Shown: positions 4,781-13,726 of the stretch, one piece after another
How the letters are laid out: every line of letters starts with the position of its first letter
Numbering within the stretch: the first letter of the stretch is position 1
NCBI GenBank assembly: GCA_955652925.1
Contig: CATPCO010000752.1
Span: forward strand, 1-13,833
Direction of reading: 5' to 3'
Source of the DNA: an uncultured Xanthobacteraceae bacterium
Lineage (GTDB): Bacteria > Pseudomonadota > Alphaproteobacteria > Rhizobiales > Xanthobacteraceae
Length of the DNA: 13,833 nucleotides
Position numbers and translations under genes: made by a program
Notes under the pieces: model-generated
The model's database searches: none
Told to the model about the DNA's origin: nothing
What the model saw: the letters and a program-made list of their open reading frames with translations, nothing else

Positions 4781-6451
4781 CTACACTTCCAGCACATGGA
4801 CGTGGCAGGTCGGCTTTTTATTCCACGCGGCGCTCAGTGCTGCCCGGATGGCGCGCCGGATTGCGTCCGCAACAGCTTCGGGGTCGCGTCGGCGCGCGCG
4901 TGGTAAGCTGTCGAATGCCTCAAGCGCGGCATCGTAGACAATATCGGCCGTATTGCGGCCTTGCGCGTCGGCTGCGGGAATGCCGGTCAGCGTAAGCGCC
5001 GGATCCCCGCACAGTTCGCCGCGCTCGCTGAGTGCCAGTGAAAACGTCACGATTCCGGCAAAGCCCAGGCGCCGGCGATCTGCCACCGTGCGCTCCTCGG
5101 CGCTTACGAGCAGAGATCCGTCCTTGTAGACGCGTCCGGCAGGCACCTCGTCGATCTTGCCGGGTCCATCCGGCGCAAGACGAATGAGCTCGCCGTCACG
5201 TGCGATCAGGACTTTGCCAACACCGCAGCGACGTGCCAGCTCGGCGTGCTCCGCCATATGAAGAGGCTCGCCATGGGCCGGAATGAGAATTTGAGGGCGC
5301 ACCCAGGAGATCATGTCTCTTAGCTCGTCCATGCGCGGGTGGCCCGAGGCGTGCACCAGATGCGTCCGGTCGGTGATGACCTCAATTCCCTGAGCCACCA
5401 GACCATTGATGACCCGGTTCACTGCTTTCTCATTGCCTGGAATGGCGCGCGAGGAGAAAATCACGCGATCCCCGCGCGAGAACGCAACATCGGGGTGCTC
5501 GTCCTGCGCGATGCGCGAAAGTGCTGCCCGTGGCTCGCCTTGGCTGCCAGTACAAAGCGCAAGCACCTTGTCAGGCGGCAGGTGCCCGTAAACATCGACC
5601 GAGCAAAACTCCTTGTCGCTGTCGAGATAACCGGTCTCACGCGCAACCCGGACGATCCGATCCATCGCTCGCCCCACGACAACGATTTCGCGCTCGCACA
5701 ATTGCGCGGCTTCGATTACGGCGCGCAAGCGAGCAACATTTGATGCGAAGGTGGTTACCGCGACGCGGCGGGGCGCGTTGTGGATGAGATCGGCGAGGCA
5801 TTTGGCAACATCCGCCTCGGATGGAGAGCGGCCTTCCCGCACGGCATTGGTGGAATCTCCAATCAGGGCCAGACAGCCCTCATTGCCCAGTGCGCGCAGT
5901 TTTGCTTCATCGGTCGCGGGTGCAATTACCGGAGCAGGATCGAGTTTCCAATCGCCGGTATGAAACACCGTACCAAGCGGGGTACGGATGATCAGGCCAT
6001 TCGATTCGGGAATGGAATGGGCCATAGACACAAGCTCGATATCGAACGGGCCGAGCGCAAACCGCCCGCCGAGGGGAAGAATGGTCACCGGGATATCGGG
6101 CGCGCCGGGCTCCCCTTGCCGCTTGGCGGCAAGCAGCGCCGCGGTGAAGCCGGTGGCATAGACCGGAATTTCGAGCCGCGGCCACAGATCGAGCAGCGCG
6201 CCGAAATGATCCTCGTGGGCATGGGTGAGCACCAGGCCCAGAAGATTGCGGCGCTCTTCCAAGAGATAACGGATATCGGGCAGGATGAGGTCGATGCCGG
6301 GAAGTTCGTCGCCCGCAAAGGCAACCCCAAGATCAACGGCAATCCATTGGCGGCTACGCTCCGCTCCGAAACCATAAAGAGCGAGATTCATGCCGATCTC
6401 GCCCAGTCCGCCGAGCGGGGCAAACACAAGCTGATCGGCGGCGCTATTCAT
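4781..6451 (-). CDS. rnj: Ribonuclease J
   Basis: The 556-residue protein belongs to the metallo-beta-lactamase/beta-CASP nucleases, which act as 5'-to-3' exonuclease and endonuclease in RNA decay and rRNA maturation; in alphaproteobacteria RNase J coexists with RNase E. The HxHxDH zinc motif is at 77-82 (HAHEDH). Further likely ligands are His145 (MAHSIPES), Asp167 (HTGDWKLD) and His393 (PAHGEP). The beta-CASP part shows GDSTN (about 199-202), the TGSQGEP segment (about 301-307) and HASGHP (367-372). The C-terminal domain closes the protein at normal family length. The start ATG overlaps the birA stop codon by four bases (ATGA), indicating translational coupling to birA. The C-terminal tail ends in a His/Val-rich segment. 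Assignment is strong; the cytoplasmic location is from the family. Confidence 0.96.
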   Translation of the reverse strand: MNSAADQLVFAPLGGLGEIGMNLALYGFGAERSRQWIAVDLGVAFAGDELPGIDLILPDIRYLLEERRNLLGLVLTHAHEDHFGALLDLWPRLEIPVYATGFTAALLAAKRQGEPGAPDIPVTILPLGGRFALGPFDIELVSMAHSIPESNGLIIRTPLGTVFHTGDWKLDPAPVIAPATDEAKLRALGNEGCLALIGDSTNAVREGRSPSEADVAKCLADLIHNAPRRVAVTTFASNVARLRAVIEAAQLCEREIVVVGRAMDRIVRVARETGYLDSDKEFCSVDVYGHLPPDKVLALCTGSQGEPRAALSRIAQDEHPDVAFSRGDRVIFSSRAIPGNEKAVNRVINGLVAQGIEVITDRTHLVHASGHPRMDELRDMISWVRPQILIPAHGEPLHMAEHAELARRCGVGKVLIARDGELIRLAPDGPGKIDEVPAGRVYKDGSLLVSAEERTVADRRRLGFAGIVTFSLALSERGELCGDPALTLTGIPAADAQGRNTADIVYDAALEAFDSLPRARRRDPEAVADAIRRAIRAALSAAWNKKPTCHVHVLEV

Positions 6452-7215
6452 GCGCGTGAGCTTCTTACCATCACCAGTTCGCCGGCCGTGACGGTGACGG
6501 CGCCGCCGTCGGCGACGCGGAGCACGAGGGCTCCGTCATCGTCGAGAGCTTCGAAACGGCCCGTCAATTCCCCATCGGCCAGACGCACCCGGATCTCTTC
6601 TCCAAGCCCGTTTGCACGCGCGCTCCAGTCGCAGCGTATGGTCGTGAAGCCTTCACCCCCGTTCCACTGGGCCAAGCGCCCGAGCATCTTGCGCGACAGT
6701 GGCGCAAATAACATTTCGGGCGCAATCGCCATCCCGGCGCTGGCGAGATCGGTCGCAGGATAATGGCTCTTCGCCGGATGCGACGCACAGTTTACGCCGA
6801 TGCCAATCGCGATGGCCTCTTTTCCACCTTCGCCCTCGATCAGAATGCCTGCGAACTTAGCATCATCAAGCAAAAGGTCGTTCGGCCATTTGATCGCAAC
6901 CCGTCGGGTGAGGCTGGGGGCGATCTCAATAAGAGCGTCGTGCAGGGCAAGCCCTGCGACCAACGAGAGTTGTGGCCAGCATTGGGGGCGCCCCGGCGAG
7001 GCAAGCAGCAAGGTGGCGTAGAGATTGCCCGGTTGGGAAACCCACGTTCGCCCGCGCCGGCCGCGGCCCGCCGTCTGGCGCTGCGCGGTGATCCAGAGCG
7101 GGCCGCGCTCGCCTCGCTGCGCCAGGGTCAAGGCATGGGCGTTGGTGGATTCGAGCACGTCATGGGCAATCAGGCGCACGCCGGCCGCAATTGCGGTCGC
7201 ATCCAGCTTCATCAT
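6448..7215 (-). CDS. birA: Biotin--[acetyl-CoA-carboxylase] ligase, monofunctional (no repressor domain)
   Basis: This enzyme activates biotin with ATP and attaches it to the carrier lysine of biotin-dependent carboxylases. The biotinyl-AMP loop GRGRRGRTW is at 50-58, ESTN at about 22-25, KWPND with the catalytic lysine at 109-113, then GILIEGEG and IGIGVN; a short SH3-like C-terminal domain follows. At 255 residues it lacks the N-terminal winged-helix DNA-binding domain of E. coli BirA, so it is unlikely to be the biotin repressor itself. It starts 18 bases after the nuoN stop, so it probably belongs to the nuo transcript, and it overlaps the start of rnj. Two consecutive ATGs (7215, 7212) make the exact start uncertain by one codon, with no strong ribosome-binding site. 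Confidence 0.95.
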   Translation of the reverse strand: MMKLDATAIAAGVRLIAHDVLESTNAHALTLAQRGERGPLWITAQRQTAGRGRRGRTWVSQPGNLYATLLLASPGRPQCWPQLSLVAGLALHDALIEIAPSLTRRVAIKWPNDLLLDDAKFAGILIEGEGGKEAIAIGIGVNCASHPAKSHYPATDLASAGMAIAPEMLFAPLSRKMLGRLAQWNGGEGFTTIRCDWSARANGLGEEIRVRLADGELTGRFEALDDDGALVLRVADGGAVTVTAGELVMVRSSRA

Positions 7216-7233
7216 TGACTCGCGCAGCCACGA

Positions 7234-8661
7234 TTAGAACAGCGACCGTGCCGCCGCATTCGCGGCCTCGACCAGTGGCGCCGGGTATACGAAAAATAGG
7301 AGATTGAACAATCCGGTGACTGCCAGCACGGCGCTGAGTTCGCGCGGCATGGGCTCGAACCGCTCGGCCGGCTCGTCGAAATACATGATCTTCACGATCG
7401 AGAGATAGTAATAAGCGCCTACGACACTGGTGACCACGCCGATAACGGCGAGCGTAAACAGGCCCGCTTTTATTGCCGCCAGGAACACGTAAAATTTGGC
7501 GAAGAAGCCGGCAAGCGGTGGAATTCCGGCGAGCGAGAACAGCAGCATTGCAAGGAAAAAGGCCATGGCGGGCTTGGTGCGCGCGAGACCCGCAAGATCG
7601 CCGATATCCTCGACCATTTGTCCGTGGCGGCGCATGGACAGAATGCAGGCGAACGTTCCGAGTGTCATCGCGAGGTAAATTGCCATGTAGACAAGAACGC
7701 CCTGCACGCCTTCTGCGGTGCCGGCCGCGAGACCGATCAGCGCAAAACCCATATGTCCAATGGACGAATAGGCCATCAGGCGCTTGAAATTGCGTTGGCC
7801 AATCGCCGCAAACGACCCCAGCGCCATGGACGCGATCGCAACGAAGACTACGATCTGCTGCCATTGGCTCAGCACGCCGGGAAACGCCACAATCGTCGTT
7901 CGCACGAACATGGCGATGCCGGCAACCTTCGGGGCAGCGGCAAAAAATGCAGTGATGGGTGTCGGCGCTCCTTCGTAAACATCCGGCGTCCACATATGAA
8001 ACGGCACCGCCGATACCTTGAAGCAGAATCCGGCGAACAGAAAAACAACACCAAAGATGAGTCCCAATGCCGGCTCATTCGCGGCCCTCGCAATCCCGGC
8101 AAATGAAACGGTGCCGGTGAATCCGTAGACCAGGGACGCGCCGTAGAGCAGCATGCCGGAGGACAGCGCGCCCAGGACAAAATATTTGAGCCCCGCCTCG
8201 GTCGAGCGCACGGAGTCGCGGTTGATTGCGGCGACCACGTAGAGCGACAGGCTCATCAATTCCAGCCCGAGATAGAGCGCGATGAGATCGTTCGCCGAGA
8301 TCAGCATCATCATGCCGGTCGTCGAGAGCAAGATGAGGATAGAATACTCGAACCTCTGCTGATCACCGCGGGCGAGGTAGTCCAACGACATGAGGATTGC
8401 CGCGGCCGAGCCGGTCAGGGCGAGCAGTTTGAGGAAGCGAGCAAAGTCGTCAACGACAAAGCTGCCGCCGAATGTCATGCCTGCGGGGACCCACACGACA
8501 AGGGCGCCGGTTACGATGAGCAGGAGAATCGCCGCGATGTGAATCGCGTTCGCCCGCCTGCCGGCGGGAAAGACGCCGGCCATCAGCAGCAGCATGGCGC
8601 CACACGCCAGAACAAGCTCCGGAAGGGCGGGCAGGATTGCAGGGATTTCGGTGCCCTCCAT
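7234..8661 (-). CDS. nuoN: NADH-quinone oxidoreductase subunit N
   Basis: One of three antiporter-like membrane subunits of complex I that carry proton translocation; 475 residues with about 14 membrane helices expected. Key charged residues of the family are present: Glu134 in LYLGLELMSLSLY, Lys215 in FKVSAVPFHMWTPDVYEG and Lys245 in AAAPKVAG. YSSIGHMGFALIGLAAG marks the second half-channel region. The start ATG lies 2 bases after the nuoM stop, with GGAAGG just upstream inside the nuoM end, a good ribosome-binding site. It is the last nuo gene here; birA follows without a terminator. The length and motifs are those of a full, intact subunit. Confidence 0.97.
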   Translation of the reverse strand: MEGTEIPAILPALPELVLACGAMLLLMAGVFPAGRRANAIHIAAILLLIVTGALVVWVPAGMTFGGSFVVDDFARFLKLLALTGSAAAILMSLDYLARGDQQRFEYSILILLSTTGMMMLISANDLIALYLGLELMSLSLYVVAAINRDSVRSTEAGLKYFVLGALSSGMLLYGASLVYGFTGTVSFAGIARAANEPALGLIFGVVFLFAGFCFKVSAVPFHMWTPDVYEGAPTPITAFFAAAPKVAGIAMFVRTTIVAFPGVLSQWQQIVVFVAIASMALGSFAAIGQRNFKRLMAYSSIGHMGFALIGLAAGTAEGVQGVLVYMAIYLAMTLGTFACILSMRRHGQMVEDIGDLAGLARTKPAMAFFLAMLLFSLAGIPPLAGFFAKFYVFLAAIKAGLFTLAVIGVVTSVVGAYYYLSIVKIMYFDEPAERFEPMPRELSAVLAVTGLFNLLFFVYPAPLVEAANAAARSLF

Positions 8662-8663
8662 TG

Positions 8664-10172
8664 TTACCTTCCCAGCAAGCCAGCCGCCTGCACGCTCCCG
8701 AGCCCATGGCTGTACATGTCAAGAAGCTGCGCGATGGAGGTGGCCGAGAGATCGAGGACCGGTTTGGGATAGATGCCGAACAGGATGGTCAGGACCACGA
8801 GAGGAGAGAGCGTGATAATTTCGCGGTAATCCAGATCCTTGATTGCGGCAAGGCTGGGTTTGGTAAGCGCGCCAAAAATGACCTTCCGATAGAGCCATAG
8901 CGCGTAGGCAGCCGAGCCGATGGTACCGAGTGTCGCAAGAATTGCGACCGAGGTGTTCACTTTGAACGTGCCGATGAGGCTGAGAAACTCGCCAATGAAG
9001 CCGGAGGTCCCCGGCAGCGCGACGTTCGCAAGCGTGAACACCATGAAGGCGGCCGCATAGAGCGGCATCCGGTTGATGAGACCGCCGTAGGCGGCAATCT
9101 CGCGCGTATGCATACGGTCGTAAACGACGCCGACGGAGAGGAACAAGGCGGCCGAGACAATACCGTGGGAGATCATCTGGAAAATCCCGCCGGCGACGCC
9201 CTGCACCGTCGCGGCAAAGATGCCCATGGTGACGAAGCCCATATGCGCCACGGAGGAATAGGCGATGAGCTTCTTCATATCTTCCTGCACGAGGGCGACC
9301 AGAGAAGTGTAGATCACGGAGAACACCGAAACATAAAAAAAAAAAGGCGCGAGATCGTGTGAGGCCGCCGGAAACATCGGCAGGGAGAAGCGCAGAAAAC
9401 CGTATCCCCCCATTTTCAGAAGAATGGCCGCCAAGATCACCGACCCCGCCGTGGGAGCCTCAACGTGAGCGTCCGGAAGCCAGGTGTGCACCGGCCACAT
9501 CGGCAGTTTCACCGCAAAAGAGGCGAAAAATGCGAGCCACGCCCAGGTCTGCAGGCCGCGAGGGAAGCCGTGATGAAGGAGCGCCGGAATGTCGGTCGTA
9601 CCTGCGTTCCAGTACATCGCCATGATGGCAAGCAGCATGAGCACGGAGCCAAGCAGCGTGTACAGAAAGAACTTGAAGCTGGCATAGACCCTGCGGGGGC
9701 CGCCCCATATGCCGATGATCAGGAACATGGGGATCAGGCCGCCCTCGAAAAACAAATAGAACACGACAAGGTCGAGCGCAGCGAAGGTGCCCACCATGAG
9801 CGTTTCCAGCACCAGAAACGCAACCATGTATTCCCTCACCCGGCACTGGATGGGATGCCAGCTCGCGATGATGCAGATCGGCATCAAGCCGGTGGTCAGC
9901 ACGACGAAGGGCAACGAAATGCCGTCCACTCCCATGTGGTAACTGATGGCTCCGCCCAACCAGGGTTGCTTCTCCACGAACTGAAACTCGGGCGAGCCTG
10001 GATCGAAGCGCGTCAGCGCGATGAGCGAAATCGCGAATGTAATCAGCGTCGTCCACAGCGCGATCCAGCGCGCATTGCGCTGCTCGGGCTCACCCTCGCC
10101 GCGTAACGCCATGATCCACAGCGCGCCCACGAGCGGCAGAAAGGTGGTGACGGAAAGAACAGGCCAGCTCAT
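8664..10172 (-). CDS. nuoM: NADH-quinone oxidoreductase subunit M
   Basis: Antiporter-like membrane subunit of complex I, 502 residues. Conserved Glu143 is in FFEGGLIPMF, Lys222 in FAVKLPMWPVHTWLPDAHVEAP and Lys253 in AILLKMGGYG, all expected for the proton path. The segments YSSVAHMGFVTMG and ALPGTSGFIGEF are typical of NuoM. It starts 3 bases after the nuoL stop, so it is probably translationally coupled, and ends 2 bases before nuoN. An oddity is a run of 11 identical bases (9335-9345) inside the gene, encoding Phe277-Phe279 and part of the neighbouring codons; the frame is intact through it. Otherwise full length. Confidence 0.97.
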   Translation of the reverse strand: MSWPVLSVTTFLPLVGALWIMALRGEGEPEQRNARWIALWTTLITFAISLIALTRFDPGSPEFQFVEKQPWLGGAISYHMGVDGISLPFVVLTTGLMPICIIASWHPIQCRVREYMVAFLVLETLMVGTFAALDLVVFYLFFEGGLIPMFLIIGIWGGPRRVYASFKFFLYTLLGSVLMLLAIMAMYWNAGTTDIPALLHHGFPRGLQTWAWLAFFASFAVKLPMWPVHTWLPDAHVEAPTAGSVILAAILLKMGGYGFLRFSLPMFPAASHDLAPFFFYVSVFSVIYTSLVALVQEDMKKLIAYSSVAHMGFVTMGIFAATVQGVAGGIFQMISHGIVSAALFLSVGVVYDRMHTREIAAYGGLINRMPLYAAAFMVFTLANVALPGTSGFIGEFLSLIGTFKVNTSVAILATLGTIGSAAYALWLYRKVIFGALTKPSLAAIKDLDYREIITLSPLVVLTILFGIYPKPVLDLSATSIAQLLDMYSHGLGSVQAAGLLGR

Positions 10173-10175
10173 TGG

Positions 10176-12272
10176 TCAGCCCAGGCGCCCGCCGAACATG
10201 AACCAGGTGATGAATGCGGCCACGCCAATGAGCATGGCGAAGGCATAGTGGTAGAGGTAGCCGGTCTGCAGCCGGACTGCGCCGCGCGTTACGTCGAGCA
10301 CGCGCGCAGAGATGCCATCGGGCCCAAATCCATCGATCAACCAGCCATCGCCCCGTTTCCACAACAGCCGGCCAAGCCAGATTGTCGGCCGCACCAGGAG
10401 CACGTCATAGATTTCGTCGAAATACCATTTGTTGAGCAGGAATTTGTACAGGAGATCGTGTTGACGCGCGAGTTCAGCGGGCAGTTCAGGGCGACGGATA
10501 TAGAATTGCCATGCGATCACGAATCCCAACGCCATCATCAGAGTCGGCAGCACGGCAACCAGATAAGGCGCATGATGCATCTCTTCGAGGACATGGTTGT
10601 GAGGTCCGAAGGTGATGGAATCGCGGAAGAAGTCAGCGACCCCATGGCCCACGAACAGCTCCTGGAACGGAAAGCCCGAGAAGATTGAGCCCGCAGCAAG
10701 AAAGCCGAGCGGAATGGTCATGACCAGGGGGCTCTCCCGCGCCGCTTCGTAATGATGGCGATCGTGCGGGCTGCCGTGAAAGGTCATGAACATGAGCCGC
10801 CAGGAATAGAAGGCGGTAAGCGCGGCCGCAACGACGGTCGAGCAGAAAGCGTAGAACGCCATCGGGTTATGACCGGCATAGGCCGCCTCGATGATGGCAT
10901 CCTTGGAGAAATAGCCCGCGGTGAGAGGAAATCCGGTGAGCGCAAGCGTGCCGATCAGCATCGTCCAATAGGTGAACGGCAGCTTGTCCTTAAGGCCGCC
11001 CATGTGCCGGATGTCCTGCTCATGATGCATGGTGATGATCACGGAACCCGAGCCCAGGAACAGCAGCGCCTTGAAAAACGCGTGGGTAAAGAGATGAAAC
11101 ATGCCGACGGAATAGGCGCCCACCCCCATTGCGACGAACATGTAACCGAGCTGTGAGCAGGTGGAATACGCAATGATGCGCTTGATGTCGTTCTGCACCA
11201 GCCCAATCGTCGCCGCGAAGAAGGCGGTCGTCGCGCCGATAAAGGTGACGAACATCTGAGCGTTTGGCGCGAGCTCAAATAAAGGCGAGAGCCGCGCGAC
11301 CATGAACACGCCCGCGGTCACCATGGTTGCGGCATGAATGAGCGCCGAGACCGGGGTCGGACCCTCCATCGCGTCCGGCAGCCACGTGTGCAACAGGAAT
11401 TGTGCCGATTTGCCCATCGCGCCCATGAACAAGAGCAGGCAGATAAGGGTGAGGGCATCGACGTCCCAGCCAAGAAAATGAATGGTCTTGCCGGTCAGCG
11501 CAGGGGCTTGAGCAAATACGGTGTCAAGATCGACGGCTCCCGTCATCATGAACACGGCGAAGATGCCAAGCGAAAATCCGAAGTCGCCGATACGGTTGAC
11601 AATAAAGGCCTTGATGGCGGCAGCATTCGCCTCGGGCTTCTGATACCAAAACCCGATGAGTAGATAGCTCATCAGCCCGACGCCTTCCCATCCAAAGAAC
11701 AATTGCACCAGGTTATCCGCCGTCACCAGCATCAACATGGCGAAGGTGAACAGGGAGAGGTAAGAGAAAAAGCGCGGCCGGTATGGATCTTCCTCCATGT
11801 AGCCGATGGAATAGAGATGAACGAAGGCCGAGATGGTACAAACAACCACCAGCATGACCGCGCTGAGCGTGTCGATGCGCAGGGCCCATTCAGTCTTGAG
11901 ATCGCCCGAGACGATCCACGGAAAGATACTCACCCGCGCGTCGTGGTGCGCAAAGCCGACGTCCGCGAACGCAAACCACGACAGCAACATGGACGCGAAC
12001 AGGAATACCGTGGTCACGAGCTCAGCGGGCAGCGAGCCCGCCGCCGGCGGCTGCGGGGAATGCTCCTCCGCCGCTGAGGGAGCAATCGCTGCATGCGGCC
12101 CCTGAGCGGACGGCGCGGCGCGGGCATGGCTCTCGTCGACCGGGCCATGGGCATGATCCTCGGATCCCGCGGCGGGAGTCCCGCCGGGATGGCGCGCGTG
12201 CGCACCCGCGAGCGCAATCAAGCCCGCGATAACCGCGCCCAGAAGCGGGAGGAAGACGATCGCCTGATACAT
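10176..12272 (-). CDS. nuoL: NADH-quinone oxidoreductase subunit L with a long polar loop near the N-terminus
   Basis: The distal antiporter-like subunit of complex I, with the long lateral helix at its C-terminal end. Expected functional residues are seen: Glu196 in LFFGWEGVGLMSYLL, Lys288 in GAMGKSAQFLLHTWLPDAMEGPTP, Lys401 in HAFFKALLFLGSGS and Lys457-Asp458 in YFSKDAI. At 698 residues it is longer than the E. coli protein, mainly because an Ala/Pro/His-rich stretch (about 24-83, with seven histidines) separates the first two membrane helices. GAGG lies four bases before the ATG and overlaps the end of nuoK. I recall comparable loops in some Bradyrhizobium-type NuoL proteins, so this may be lineage-typical and not a private insertion. 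The rest of the protein is intact. Confidence 0.97.
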   Translation of the reverse strand: MYQAIVFLPLLGAVIAGLIALAGAHARHPGGTPAAGSEDHAHGPVDESHARAAPSAQGPHAAIAPSAAEEHSPQPPAAGSLPAELVTTVFLFASMLLSWFAFADVGFAHHDARVSIFPWIVSGDLKTEWALRIDTLSAVMLVVVCTISAFVHLYSIGYMEEDPYRPRFFSYLSLFTFAMLMLVTADNLVQLFFGWEGVGLMSYLLIGFWYQKPEANAAAIKAFIVNRIGDFGFSLGIFAVFMMTGAVDLDTVFAQAPALTGKTIHFLGWDVDALTLICLLLFMGAMGKSAQFLLHTWLPDAMEGPTPVSALIHAATMVTAGVFMVARLSPLFELAPNAQMFVTFIGATTAFFAATIGLVQNDIKRIIAYSTCSQLGYMFVAMGVGAYSVGMFHLFTHAFFKALLFLGSGSVIITMHHEQDIRHMGGLKDKLPFTYWTMLIGTLALTGFPLTAGYFSKDAIIEAAYAGHNPMAFYAFCSTVVAAALTAFYSWRLMFMTFHGSPHDRHHYEAARESPLVMTIPLGFLAAGSIFSGFPFQELFVGHGVADFFRDSITFGPHNHVLEEMHHAPYLVAVLPTLMMALGFVIAWQFYIRRPELPAELARQHDLLYKFLLNKWYFDEIYDVLLVRPTIWLGRLLWKRGDGWLIDGFGPDGISARVLDVTRGAVRLQTGYLYHYAFAMLIGVAAFITWFMFGGRLG

Positions 12273-12278
12273 GCACCC

Positions 12279-12587
12279 TCAGCCCTTCATCAGATTGATG
12301 TCCTCGACGGCGATCGAGCCGCGATTGCGGTAGTAGGCGACAAGAATCGCCAGGCCGATTGCGGCTTCAGCCGCGGCAACGGTGAGCACGATGAGCGCAT
12401 ACACCTGGCCGACAAGATCTCCGAGGAAGCTTGCAAAAGCCACAAGGTTGATATTGACGGCGAGCAGGATCAGCTCGATCGACATCATGATGATGATGAC
12501 ATTCTTGCGGTTGAGAAAAATGCCAAAGATGCCGATCGTGAAAAGGATCGCAGCCAGCGTCAGATAGTGCCCAAGGCCGATGATCAT
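12279..12587 (-). CDS. nuoK: NADH-quinone oxidoreductase subunit K
   Basis: A 102-residue membrane subunit of complex I with three helices, homologous to mitochondrial ND4L. The conserved glutamates of the proton path are Glu38 (MMSIELILLAVNIN) and Glu74 (AAAEAAIGLAILV), matching Glu36 and Glu72 of E. coli. The loop FLNRKNVI between helices 1 and 2 and the tail NRGSIAVEDINLMKG are also typical. It starts 10 bases after nuoJ and ends 6 bases before nuoL, consistent with a single nuo transcript. Length is standard. Confidence 0.97.
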   Translation of the reverse strand: MIIGLGHYLTLAAILFTIGIFGIFLNRKNVIIIMMSIELILLAVNINLVAFASFLGDLVGQVYALIVLTVAAAEAAIGLAILVAYYRNRGSIAVEDINLMKG

Positions 12588-12597
12588 ATTGCGGGTC

Positions 12598-13212
12598 TCA
12601 AAGTCCTTGGCCCGGGAGCACCTTCACAATCTCGATACTGGCCGCTTTGCTGCGCGCATTCTGCCGCGCGATGTTCTGGCGCTTGACACCGGGCTTGTGA
12701 TGCAAGGTCAATACAATGGCCCCGATCATCGCCACCAGAAGCACCATGCCCGATGCCTGGAAAAAATAGATGTAGCGCGTGTAGAGCACGTGGCCGAGCG
12801 CCTCCGTGTTGGGCATGTTTGCAAGCGGTGGAATGGGAGCGGCGACCGACTGCTGGATGCTTGGACCAATCGACCAGGTGAATACGACCAGCACAAGCTC
12901 CACCAGCACGATAAGCCCCACCAGGAGACCGACCGGCAGATATTGCAAGAAGCCCTGCCTGAGCTGCGCAAAATCAACGTCAAGCATCATCACCACGAAA
13001 AGGAACAGCACCATCACTGCCCCGACATAGACAATGATGAGAATCATGGCGAGGAACTCCGCGCCGAGCAGGACAAACAAGCCGGCCGCGTTGACGAAGG
13101 CAAGGATGAGGAAGAGCACCGAGTGCACCGGATTTCTGGACGCGATCACCATGACAGCAGCTGCCACGCACGTTCCGGCAAAGAGATAAAAGAACAGGGC
13201 AGGTACAATCAT
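12598..13212 (-). CDS. nuoJ: NADH-quinone oxidoreductase subunit J
   Basis: A 204-residue membrane subunit of complex I, homologous to ND6, forming part of the link between the quinone site and the antiporter subunits. Five hydrophobic segments are visible. The third contains the family signature IIVYVGAVMVLFLFVVMMLDVD, including the conserved Tyr-Val-Gly turn that forms a pi-bulge in known structures. A hydrophilic C-terminal tail of about 35 basic residues follows the last helix, as in other alphaproteobacteria. It starts 6 bases after the nuoI stop and lacks a clear ribosome-binding site of its own, so coupling to nuoI is likely. Confidence 0.96.
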   Translation of the reverse strand: MIVPALFFYLFAGTCVAAAVMVIASRNPVHSVLFLILAFVNAAGLFVLLGAEFLAMILIIVYVGAVMVLFLFVVMMLDVDFAQLRQGFLQYLPVGLLVGLIVLVELVLVVFTWSIGPSIQQSVAAPIPPLANMPNTEALGHVLYTRYIYFFQASGMVLLVAMIGAIVLTLHHKPGVKRQNIARQNARSKAASIEIVKVLPGQGL

Positions 13213-13218
13213 GGTCGG

Positions 13219-13707
13219 TTACCGATACGGCGCATCAAGCGCGATGTTCTTCGCAATTTCGCGCTCCCAGCGATCGCCGTTGGCGAGCAGCCGCTCCTTG
13301 TCGAACAGAAGCTCTTCGCGCGTCTCGGTCGAGAACTCAAAGTTCGGCCCTTCGACAATGGCGTCCACGGGGCAGGCTTCCTGGCAAAGGCCGCAGTAGA
13401 TGCACTTGACCATATCGATGTCGTAACGGGTGGCGCGCCGCGTGCCGTCGTTACGGCGCGGCCCGGCTTCGATGGTGATGGCCTGCGCCGGACATATCGC
13501 CTCGCACAGCTTGCAGGCGATGCAACGCTCCTCGCCGTTGGGATAGCGCCGCAATACGTGCTCGCCGCGAAATCGCGGCGAAATCGGCCCCTTTTCAAAC
13601 GGATAATTGAGCGTGGGTTTCGGCTTGAAGAAATAGCGCATCCCCAGCAGGAACGCCGACAGGAATTCCTGAAGAAACAAGGATCGTGCCGCTCGATCGA
13701 GCCTCAT
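13219..13707 (-). CDS. nuoI: NADH-quinone oxidoreductase subunit I (two 4Fe-4S clusters)
   Basis: This 162-residue ferredoxin-like subunit (homologue of mitochondrial TYKY) carries clusters N6a and N6b and passes electrons towards cluster N2 next to the quinone site. Both binding motifs are complete: CIACKLCEAICP and CIYCGLCQEACP, each CxxCxxCxxxCP. The amphipathic N-terminal segment with RYFFKPKPTLNYPFEKGP and the C-terminal REIAKNIALDAPYR are typical. I chose the ATG at 13707 (MRLDRAARSLFLQEF), which gives the usual length. A longer reading from 13785 would overlap the end of nuoH and add 26 non-conserved residues. GAGG is about 11 bases upstream, rather distant. It begins 19 bases after the nuoH stop. 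Confidence 0.96.
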   Translation of the reverse strand: MRLDRAARSLFLQEFLSAFLLGMRYFFKPKPTLNYPFEKGPISPRFRGEHVLRRYPNGEERCIACKLCEAICPAQAITIEAGPRRNDGTRRATRYDIDMVKCIYCGLCQEACPVDAIVEGPNFEFSTETREELLFDKERLLANGDRWEREIAKNIALDAPYR

Positions 13708-13726
13708 GATGTTATTCGCCTCACGT

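Noticed and set aside
5780..6763. 327-codon plus-strand ORF opposite rnj and birA
   Set aside because: It spans two real minus-strand genes, including their overlapping junction, and shows no protein-like features.
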